Assembly: GCA_033239125.1 (NCBI GenBank)
Contig: BSWB01000003.1
Coordinates: 30,085,001 to 30,149,000 of the forward strand
From: Fagopyrum homotropicum
Lineage: Eukaryota; Streptophyta; Magnoliopsida; Caryophyllales; Polygonaceae
Reading direction: 5' to 3'
Length of the DNA: 64,000 nucleotides
A program made the translations under genes and the position numbers. The notes beneath the pieces are model-generated. The model worked only from the letters and a program-made list of their open reading frames with translations, was not told the origin of the DNA and made no database searches. The number at the start of each line of letters is the position of its first letter. Within the stretch, counting starts at the first letter, position 1. Below, in pieces: positions 54,921 through 64,000 of this stretch.

Positions 54921-55527
54921 TAAGGAATATAAATAAGGAGAATCAATACGTAAATGAAATAACAAAAACCGTTTTATTTACTCGGTTTATTTCTCCCACA
55001 AACTATGAAATTCTCTAGTTCACCTCGTAACATTTTCATCTTGGTATAATACTCGATAACAAGTAGATTGCCTTGGATTAAGCTACAAAAGTTTCTCTTC
55101 AATTGGAAAATCATAGGCATATTCACAAAAACGTTCAATAATCTCTTCCTAGAGTTGTCTAGCAGAGTTCACATGCAAAGCCTTCAACACTATATCCATA
55201 GAATGGATCAGTCAACATCTAACCATGAAGTCACAAGGAATCCATTTGTTCAGGTTATCTCCATTTCTAGGTTTAACACAAGATTTATGAATGAAACCTT
55301 GTTTATTCTTGGTTCCTGATGTCATATTTACTGCTCTACTCCAGTTTAGAAACTTCAAGCCATCAAAACAAGTCGATAATAACTACAAACCTGGATTGTC
55401 TGAATTCGAGAGGAAAAGCGGATCACTTAATGTAGTGATTTGTGCGGAATTGATCGCTTGCTGTCGGACATCAAAATTGAGATCGCCTTCCATGTTCAAA
55501 TTTGATGTAATAATAGAGCTCCATGAA
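54921..55527. other. Intergenic, unassigned
   Basis: Short frames only. It could be part of the decayed copia copy found to the right of 58,178, but no domain supports this. Confidence 0.35.
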
Positions 55528-55532
55528 CATAC
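55528..55532. repeat. Target-site duplication (left), copia copy 1
   Basis: CATAC, repeated at 58,174-58,178. Confidence 0.8.
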
Positions 55533-55572
55533 GGAAGAACAACAATAACACTGATGATATTGTTAGTCCAAA

Positions 55573-57849
55573 TCAGGTGGGGGATAGGTGGCGGTAGGAG
55601 TTGAAATGAGGGTTTTGAATGGGAAATTATTTTCCACAAAGGTAACATGGTGGGTGGTATATATTTTGTGATTTTGTGGATTTAAGCAATAATATGCACT
55701 TTGGGATAGAGAGTAACCGACGAATACGCAAGGTATGGATTTTGGATCCATTTTGGTGGCATTGTATGGAGTGAGTAGCGGGAAACAAAGACATCCAAAA
55801 CTTTTAAGTTTATCCTAATTAGGCATAGTTTCAAAAATTTTGAAGAAAGGTGATGTATTTCCAAGAGAGGGAGTGGGTAGTCTATTTATTAAATAAACTG
55901 CGGTGAAGAAGGCGAGAGGCCATAATTTTTGTGGCATGTTTGAATGGGATAGAAGGGATAACCCTGTTTCAACAATATGTATATGGCGACGTTCGGCATA
56001 TCCATTATGTTGTGGGGTATGCGGAGGTGATGTAAGATGAAAAATTCCATTTTCAGCTAGGAAGGACCTTAAAACAATATATTCGCCACCATTGTCAGAA
56101 TAGAGGGTTTTAATTTTAGAATTGAATTTGTTCTCTACTAGGGCTTTGAAGGTGATGAAAATTTGCTTTGTGTTAGATTTGTGTTTGATGGGATAAAACC
56201 AAATGTATTTTGTGAAATGATCGACAAAAATAACATAATACTTAAATCCATCGAAAGATAATATGGGACAGGTCTAAACATCCAAAAACAGAACATCAAG
56301 TGGTGCAGTAGATGAAATAGAAGATACATGAAAGGGTAGCTTATGAGCTTTATTCGAAGAGCAAGCCATACAATAATCCGAATCTGAATCAATACATGGA
56401 ATAGAAAATAAAGTGCGAAGAGTTTGAAAGTCGAGGCTGATGAATTACCCAAACGATGATGCCAAGACGATCCTAAGGAGCGACGGAGAGAAAAGACGGA
56501 TGGTGACGATGATGGCCAGGAGTAGAGACCATTCTTGAGTGGTCCACTAAGGAGGGGTTGTCCCGTGGTGAGATCCTTCACAACAAAAGAGCGAGGTTTA
56601 AAACAAATTTCCACTTGATTTTGATCAGTGAATTTTGAAACGGAGATAATATTTTTTGAAATTTCCGGAACGTGCAAAATATCATTTAACTTAAAAGAAT
56701 TGGATGAACACTGTAACGTTGAATTGCCAATATTTGAAATAGATAGGGTTTTGCCATTACCAACTTGGAGTTCGTCGGTTCCATCATAGGGGTAGTGATT
56801 GTTTAGGGTAGCGATGTCACTAGCAACATGATGCGTCGCACCGCTGTCGACTAGCCACTGATCACTTGGGGAGGGAACGGTTGTAGTATTGGCTTGTGGA
56901 GGAAATGAAGGCCAATTGTAGGTAGGATGAAATGTGAGATGGTGGACGAAGTGAGGGCCGCAGTTTGAGTGAATGTGGGGTAATAGGCAAGGACATGTCC
57001 TTGGACGTTGCACCATTGACAACGTCCTAGGAAAGGTCGAGGAGGAGGGCGTGGTTGGGTTGTTTGAGTAGGCGGCGTCCAGCGTGGGGGAGGAACCGAT
57101 GGGTATGTGGGGACGGGTTGGGTTTGCCTTTGGGTTTAGGGGCTTTGTAAGAGGACTGAGCAGTGTTGGCGGTGACAGGAAAAGAAGAGGAGGCAGGGGT
57201 AGTTTTGAATTTGAGGAAGGTTTCATGAGTGAGGAGTTTTTCGTGGAGGGCCGGGAAATCAATGGAGTCATCCCGGGCTTTGATTCCGTCAATGACGGAC
57301 TGGAATGATGAATCAAGACCCCGAAGAATGGCATCGGTAACATCTTCTTTGTCCTGTGGTTTGCCAAGAGAAGCAAGCATGTCACAGATACCGGAGATCT
57401 GTTGGATGTACTCGTTGACGGAGAGGCTGCCTTTGGAGATGGAGTTGAGTCTTTCTCGGAGAAGGCTTGTGTGAGCACGAGAGGGTTTAGCATAGGTATC
57501 CTCCAAGATTTTCCAAACGTCTCGGAAAGTGACGGCTCTGGTGACTATGGAAGCGACCGAAGGGGAAAGCGTACCTATAAGGCCGCCCTTCAAGAGTTGA
57601 TCCTGACGAAGCCAGGTATTGTAGGCCAGGTTGGGTGTGGTGGCATCGTTGGTGGTAAGAGTTTTGGGTGGTTCTTTGACTGTGCCAGTGACATAGCCAA
57701 GTAATCCATGGCCAATTAGAAGTGATTGGATTCAACCAAGTTATGTAGTTGGTGGTTGTGAGTTTAAGGGCATTCTGGAAGTTGATGATCTGAAAAGGCT
57801 TAGAGGGTTCATCAGGGTTGGCTATTTGGCCGGAGGAGGCAGTCGCCAT
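55573..57849 (-). pseudogene. Copia element 1 gag-protease-integrase, frameshifted
   Basis: From ATG 57,849 leftwards: a gag start (IINFQNALKLTTTNYITW), after a frameshift the UBN2-type gag domain (LERL-like helices, RGLDSSFQSVIDGIKARDD; 57,593-57,200), a zinc knuckle CQWCNVQGHV (near 57,010) whose final Cys is lost, a protease with DSGATHH (near 56,831-56,850), a GAG-pre-integrase region (WHHRLG) and integrase with YSDNGGEY, HTPQHNG and FGCLCFP (56,150-55,730). It ends in CVFVGYSLSQSAYYCL. Several frameshifts and stops. It cannot make a functional polyprotein. Confidence 0.88.
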
Positions 57850-57909
57850 CGATGGACAGCGGCGCTAGGGGGAGGGTGTTTAGGGTTTTGGATCGGAAAT
57901 TTTTTTTAA

Positions 57910-57922
57910 GGCTCTGATACCA
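57910..57922 (-). other. Primer-binding site, copia element 1
   Basis: The minus strand reads TGGTATCAGAGCC directly after the LTR end, complementary to the 3' part of initiator tRNA-Met, typical of plant copia elements. Confidence 0.85.
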
Positions 57923-58173
57923 TGAAGAACAGCAATAACACTGATGATATTGTTATTCCACTGTAAGGATATATAATTAGATGTACAATAAGAATAGGAG
58001 ATCAAGGTCGTTAATCAAGGAGAGAATAAGGGGAGGAGAGATTACAGTGATTACATAGAGAGAATAAGGAAATGAAAGATTGTAGGAGAGATTACAGGAG
58101 ATTGACTATACACATTTATACTATGACAGATAACATAAAATATAACCTAATTAGTGGGATTCATTACTTAACA
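57923..58173 (-). repeat. 5' LTR of copia element 1
   Basis: On the minus strand it starts TGTTAAGTAATG and ends GTTCTTCA; 251 bp; flanked outside by CATAC. Confidence 0.85.
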
Positions 58174-58178
58174 CATAC
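58174..58178. repeat. Target-site duplication (right), copia copy 1
   Basis: CATAC, same as 55,528-55,532. Confidence 0.8.
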
Positions 58179-58229
58179 CATATGAAATCCATGGATCGAG
58201 CCAGGGAATTAGGAGAATTAGATTGAGGA

Positions 58230-61120
58230 GAAGATATTGCGAATGGCTATGGTGGGTAGCAAGAATATTGAGAGAGAGTTTGACAGTTTGTGGAAGATCT
58301 TGAGGGATTTACAAAATGTAGCTACGGAATTCTCGTTGCTTGTTCTTGCGAATTGCTTAAGAAAATCGCAGAAATAGATGCCACAAACAAGCTAATGCAC
58401 TTTCTCATTGGGCTTAATGAAGGTTGTGACGGTGTTCGAGGTCAAATATATGTCAATGAAATCAATGTCTTCAGTCAACAAGGCTTACTACTTAATTCAG
58501 CAGGTTGAAAGGCAAAGAATAATCATAGAGCTATGACTATTGGGCAAGAACTAAATGGAGTTTTGATGAGAATAACAGTGGAGATGGGATCTAGTGAATC
58601 TTGTATGTCAAAGAAGGCCTCAAAGTTATGAAAGGAAAATAGAGGGCACATCTTCTTTTGCAAATTTTGCATTTATATTTTTCTCCTCTTCTATTGATAC
58701 TCATAAAGGAACAAGGCGTAATACTTGGTGGATAACAGATATTGGAGCTATAGACAACGTCATATCTGACTCATCCTTATTCAGTGTTAATAGATCAATA
58801 GCTAAATACATCACTGTTTTGGTTTGTTTCATGTTGATTTGTGGAGACCTTATCATGTGGAGCACATTATTTCTTAACAATTGTTGATGAATACAACATG
58901 GTAACTTGTACACATCAATTGCAAAATAAATTGCAAGTTTATTCTACTTCAGTAGTCAGTAGCCTTCTATTCACTTGTGCATACACAGTTTGCTTGTTCT
59001 ACCAAATGTAGTCGTAGTGATAATGGTAAAGAGTGTCTAACAACATTGCACCGATTTCTTTGCTTGTAGGGGTATCATACACCAAAGATCAACTCCTCGG
59101 AATCAACAAAATGGCCGAGTTGAAAAGAAACATAGGCACTTGATTGAAATTGTCAAATCCTCTAGATTAGATGCAAATCTTCCTCTCAGATTTTGGGGTG
59201 AGTGTGTTCTTGCAGCTACTCACATTATTAATAATTTGTCACTGATATTCTTCTTTGAAATCTCCATATGAATTGCTCATGAATAAGCCTCTTTCTTATG
59301 ATAATCTAAGAGTTGTGGGGTCATTATGTTATGCTCTTATTGATAGTCACCATCTAAATAAGTTTGCATTCAAAGCCAAAAAGTGTATCTTCTTTGTTAT
59401 CTTCTTGCACTTAAAGCCTTCAAGCTCTTTGATCTATCAGCACACTAGATAGTTACTAGCCGAAATGTGATTTTCAATGAGCATGTATTTCCTTTCTGAC
59501 AAGTTATCTTATCATATCCTAGTGAGTTTGATACTACAACATATATTATTTTTGATGATTGTATTCCTATCCCTGAACCTCGAGATCTACTAGTCAGACA
59601 TCCTCCAACGCATCTTCATGATTTTGTTTTGTCCATCTATATCTGAATCATTCAATTTTTCATATGTCTTTGTTGTTGAACTAAAAACATTGTTCCCTGA
59701 GTATAAAGCACCAATGTTTCATACTATGACAGTTTTTGAACCTACTACTTATGCTCAAAGTAGTCAAGCATGATGAATGTATTACTATTACGCATCATTA
59801 ACATAGGCTTTGGAAAAAAAAATGATACTTGGAATCTTCTATAATTGCCCTCTAGCAAGAGCATTATTGACCCCAAGTGGGAATACAAGGTCAAATTCAA
59901 GGCAGATAATAGTGTAGGACATTTCAAGGCTCATTTAGTTGCTAAGGGTTATAACCAAATACAAGGAAAAGACTACAAGCATATTGTATCTCCCGTTGCA
60001 AAGTTCACGTATGTTCGTACTCTTCTAGTTCTTGCCTCTATTAAGCATCGGGTCATTCATCAGCTTGACATTAACAATGTCTTTCTCTATGGATTTTTCA
60101 ATGAAAAGGTCTACTTACAACCTTCCTCAGGGTATTTTCGTGCGATATCTAGTCAAGTGTGCAATCTGAAGTGTTTTCTATATGTGTTGAAGCAAGCTTC
60201 TCCCCAATGGAACGTTGGGCTATCCAAGGTCCTTCTCAACCTCGGTTTCAACAATCAAAGTGACTACTCATGTTTGTTATGTCAACTTCAACTTCATTTA
60301 TTGTTGTCCTCACCAGCTCACCAACATTGGTGACTTGCTCATCAACATGTGATTCTCCTCCCATTATTCAAGGTCTAAAAAAGGCATTAGACGTTGCCTT
60401 CACCGTCAAGGATCTTGGTGAAGTACGGTATTTCCTCGGCATTGAAGTTGCTCGATGCTCCCATAGTATTTTACTTAACCAAAGGATATTTATTCATGAC
60501 TTACTTTAATATACTAAGCTGTCAAATGCAAAGCTTCTTTATTTCCTTTTTCTAAAAGGCTTAAAGCTATCACTATTTGTTGGTGAGTTAGTTCCAGATC
60601 CTGAAGTATACAGACGGTAATTGGTCGCTTGATTTATTTCAATCTGACTCGACCCGGCATTTCATATACTACTCAGCAACTCAACTAGTTTATGCACGAA
60701 CCTCGAGTTCCTCATTATCAAGCAACATTACAGGTGGTTTGTTACCTCAAGAATACTTCTACTCATGGGTTGTTTTTGTCTTCCAATTCGTCCTTTTATC
60801 TATCCACCTATACTAACGCAAATTGAGGCAATTGCACATTTATTGGTTGATCATTAACCGGATATTGTGTGTTTCTAGGTAATTCACTTGTCTCCGAGAA
60901 GACGAAGAAGCAGAAGATTGTCTCCAAATCGTCTAGAAAATCTTAATATCGGGCCATGTCCGTCACTTTTAGTGAGCTTGTCTGGTTGATTGGTCTACTC
61001 AAAGATTTACGAGTATTGTGATAAACCCGATATTTTATAAACACACCAAACACTTTCCCTTGACTGCCATTATGTTCATGAACGGGTTCAAGGAAAATTT
61101 GAGAACTTGTGTCAAACCAC
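58230..61120 (+). pseudogene. Ty1/copia element 2, heavily decayed gag-pol
   Basis: Fragments in copia order: gag (KLMHFLIGLNEGCDGVRGQI, 58,400-58,450), a degraded protease (WWITDIGAIDNVI, 58,727), integrase pieces (STPRNQQNGRVEKKHRHLIE, near 59,090), reverse transcriptase (YKVKFKADNS, KAHLVAKGYNQ, HQLDINNVFLYG; 59,845-60,130), the later RT block (VKDLGEVRYFLGIEVARCS, near 60,400-60,460) and the end of RNase H (near 61,030-61,115). Stops and frameshifts are frequent. It belongs to a different copia lineage from elements 1 and 3. Copia element 1 is inserted near its left edge. No LTRs were identified. Confidence 0.8.
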
Positions 61121-61289
61121 GTAATATTATCCTCTCTTTGGTAATTGGTTCAGATTTAAGAGGGTTATAACGGCATTCATGTTATGATCCAGATTGTTAG
61201 GATCCGTATCTCTCTCTCATCTATCTCACAGTGTATAAATACCACCACTATCTGTCAATACAAAGCATCAGTTATCATATACTCTTATA
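61121..61289 (+). repeat. Left LTR region of copia element 3 (boundaries uncertain)
   Basis: Sequence ending directly at the TGGTATCAGAG primer-binding site, with a TATAAATACC box near 61,233. A possible start is TGTTATGATCC at 61,180. The end lacks a clear CA. The LTR may be short or truncated. Confidence 0.45.
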
Positions 61290-61300
61290 TGGTATCAGAG
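61290..61300 (+). other. Primer-binding site, copia element 3
   Basis: TGGTATCAGAG, complementary to initiator tRNA-Met, as in most plant copia elements. Confidence 0.8.
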
Positions 61301-61347
61301 GCGTGATCCGCCGCATAAAACAACTCAAACCAATCACCTTCCATCAC

Positions 61348-64000
61348 CATGACTGAATTTGCCTCTTCCTTAGCAAATTCATACGAACCAATAAAACCAT
61401 TCACAGTGGTGGTGCTTACAAACATTTTGTAAGCTTGTTCCAACAAATTACTTCAACTGGAAACAAGCAGTTGTTGCCACACTAGAAGGATTCGATCTGC
61501 AGGGTTATGTCCTCGGCACAATCGAAATCCCTACGGCAACCCTTGACAACACATCAAACCCTAATCCGGCGTTCCAAACATACAATCGGCAGGACAAACT
61601 AGTGTACGGAGCACTTATGGGAACTCTATCTTCAGAAGTCGCTAGTTTTGTCGCTGCTGAGACAACTTCAAGGGGAGTCTGGACTACGTTGCGTCTCACG
61701 TACGAGAATCCCTCCAGAGGGCATGTTAAACAGGTCAAGGATCGTCTAAGGTCCGTCATGAAAGGTATAGACTCAATTACTGTATATTTACAACAACTTC
61801 GCTCCTTGGCAAATCTGTTGGCATCTCTAGACGCACTAGTAGCACAAGAGGACTTAACTGATTACATCATTCGTGGTTTGGATGATCAATATATGCCTAT
61901 TGTTCATGCCATCAACGCTCGTGACACTGCAATCAGCTTTGAAGCTCTTCATGAAAAGCTGATCAACCATGAGTTACAACTCAAAGTAAAAGCAAAGCAG
62001 TCATCAACGCCCATCTCTGCATTCACTACACAAACGAAGCATTCTTGCAACAATGGTAAGTCTTCTAACTCAAATTGGCATGCTTCCACTCCTAACTCCT
62101 CTCCTTATCGACCAAGCAGCACACAACCAACCAATTCAGAAAACCCTAGCTCCGGACCCAAGCCATTTAAAGGACGGTGCCAATGGTGCCGTAATATAGG
62201 GCATGTATAAACCAAAGCAGACTATTCAAGTCTCTCCACCCAACCATCGAACCCCCACCATCAGTCAGATTCCCGTCCAATCCCCAAGTGAATGCGACAA
62301 CTACACACTCGAATCAACAGTGGCTCGTCGACCGTGGGGCAAGTCACCATGTTACGAATGATCTGGAGAACTTGGCGCTACACTACCTTTATCAAGACCC
62401 TGATGATGTTCAAGTTGGTAATGGTAATGTTCTTCCGATAACACACACTGGCACAATTTTCAAATCAAATCCTAATATCACATTCAAGCTGTCTAATGTT
62501 CTGTGTGTTCCGGCAATGGCCAAAAATGTTATTTCTGTGTCAAAACTCACAAAAAATACATCTTATGTTGTTGTCTTTACATCCGACTCCTTTCATGTGC
62601 AGGACCTCACATCCAACACAACGATCCTTAAAGGTCCATGCATTGACGGAGTCTATCACTGGCCAAACACATCCCCTCAAATAAATTCAGTTTTACGGAT
62701 ATTGCCAAGCACTCTTCATCATACTCTTGGTCATCCATCAACAAGGGTTTTTCAAATATTAGTCAAGTCCTTAGGAGTTAGTTCTTTTAATCAAGCATTG
62801 TGCACATCGTGTAATGTTCATAAGATTCATAAACTTCATTCTCATGAATCATCAATAAAGTCTTCTCGTCCTTTGGAAATTATTTACTCTGATGTATGGA
62901 GTTCTCATTTGTCCTCCTATGATGGCTTCCGATACTATGTAATCTTTGTTGATCACTTCACACGTTAAACTTGGCTATACCCACTTAAACTGAATTCCGA
63001 GACAAAAGACATTTTCATCAAATACAAAACTTTGGTTGAAAATTATTTTGGCTACAAAATCAAAGTACTGTATTCAGACAACGGTGGTGAGTACATTGCT
63101 CTTCGTCCTCTTTTGAGTTCCTTCGGGATCTCACACCTAACAACTCCTCCACACACTCCGGAACACAATGGAGTCTCCGAAAGGAAGCATCGACATGTGG
63201 TCGAAATAGCACTTTCCTTGCTCACACATTTCGGTATTTCTTTGGATCACTGGCCACATGCTATGATTACCGCCACCTATCTCATAAATCGCCTCCCCAC
63301 GCCTACCATTCATAATGTTACTCCGTTCTTTAAACTCCCAAATGAGCATCCAAAGTACTCAAAATTGAAAAGTTTTGGATGCTTATGTTTTCCTTGGTTA
63401 AAACCCTATAATCCACATAAACTTCTTCCCAAGTCTGTACCATGTGTGTTCATCGGATATCCCTCCACTCAGAGTGCATATCAGTGTCTTGATCCGTCCA
63501 CTCGGAAAATTTATACCTCACGGCATGTGAGGTTTGTTGAAGACAAAATGCCTTACCGCAATATGCACACTGCGTAATCAAACTCCACCTGCCCAGTCTC
63601 AGATGAATGGTCTAGTTTTGGGCTCATCATCCTGCTGCATCTCAGTTTCAGATGAATACTCCAACACGTGTATCCACCAGCCCATCTAATACCACAATAT
63701 CCAAACCCACTAATCCAGCCCCTGCATTGCCCAACCCTGCTCCTTCAAACCCTGTTACTGTCGCCATACCTCCCACTCTAAACCCTACGCTTCTGCTGAA
63801 CCTACACCATCATCTATCTCCACCACCATGTTGCCAAATCCTACACGACAGGGAGTGATAACACGTTCCAAAAACAATATCTCCAAGCCCTCCAAGAAAC
63901 TCAACCTCACCACAACTCTAGTTCCTACACATCCGATAGAACCCAGGTCCATTACACAAGCCCTAAAATCCAAGGAGTGGAGGTCTGTTATGCAGATAGA
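61348..64000 (+). pseudogene. Ty1/copia element 3 gag-pol, runs off the window
   Basis: An ATG at 61,348 is followed by an early frameshift, then a UBN2-type gag (61,440-62,000: FNWKQAVVATLEGFDLQGY, YGALMGTLSSEV, IIRGLDDQYMPIVHAINARD), a zinc knuckle CQWCRNIGHV broken by a stop at 62,208, a protease whose DSGA motif reads DRGASHH (near 62,330), GAG-pre-integrase (LHHTLGHPS), and integrase with YSDNGGEY and HTPEHNGVSERKHRH. TAA at 62,966 sits where an aromatic codon is expected. Integrase ends with FGCLCFPWLKPYNP, then a Pro/Ser/Thr-rich linker and the start of reverse transcriptase (SITQALKSKEWRSVMQ) at the window edge. Same general lineage as element 1, on the opposite strand. Confidence 0.87.

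Larger units (their letters stand above)
55533..58173 (-). mobile_element. Ty1/copia element 1, internally deleted
   Basis: 2,641 bp flanked by CATAC. On the minus strand it has a 251-bp 5' LTR (58,173-57,923), a TGGTATCAGAG primer-binding site, gag, protease and integrase, and then jumps directly into the last ~40 bp of an LTR (55,533-55,572, matching 57,923-57,962). Reverse transcriptase, RNase H and most of the 3' LTR are gone. Confidence 0.85.

Overview
This is eudicot-type plant nuclear DNA: AT-rich, with spliced GT-AG genes, nested LTR retrotransposons, a Helitron, LINE and PIF/Harbinger remnants and a long foldback element. No bacterial, organellar or viral genome is present. I cannot name the species from the sequence.

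Layout. 1-25,872 is a nest of Athila-lineage Ty3/gypsy elements. Element A (+) contributes its 3' half (RNase H-integrase and a 3' LTR ending at 5,327) and is inserted in the integrase of element B (-). B has gag and protease but has lost reverse transcriptase and RNase H; its 5' LTR ends at 10,442 inside LTR fragment C. A decayed LTR D follows. Element E (12,641-25,872) is complete and very young: 1,760-bp LTRs differing at 7 sites by eye, GTGAT target duplication, intact 1,957-aa gag-pol and an ATHILA ORF-1-type second gene.

26,368-34,650 is a Helitron-like composite. Seven Helitron-type 5' ends are arrayed in tandem, most carrying a 24-26 bp minisatellite and a promoter-like block. They are followed by a complete-looking 416-bp Helitron that abuts a decayed PIF1-type helicase gene and a hairpin-CTAG terminus.

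34,651-55,527 is the gene-bearing part: a RING-H2 ATL-type E3 ligase (+), a LINE remnant (+), a broken IQM calmodulin-binding gene fragment (-), a pectinesterase (-) head to head with a polygalacturonase (+), a PIF/Harbinger transposase remnant (-), a 1-kb foldback element and a Nol12/RRP17-type rRNA-processing gene (+). Pectinesterase de-esterifies pectin and polygalacturonase cleaves the de-esterified chain, so these two neighbours act in series in the cell wall.

55,528-64,000 holds three Ty1/copia copies: an internally deleted one with CATAC target duplication (-), a heavily decayed one (+), and one running off the window (+).

The most unusual signal is a set of element-specific palindromic words. 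Each Athila family carries its own short near-palindrome (CCACGGCCGTGG, CCTCGGTCGAGG, ACTCGAGT) scattered through the LTR upstream of the TATA box, through R/U5, and even inside the coding linkers. Similar iterated-word clusters occur in host intergenic DNA.
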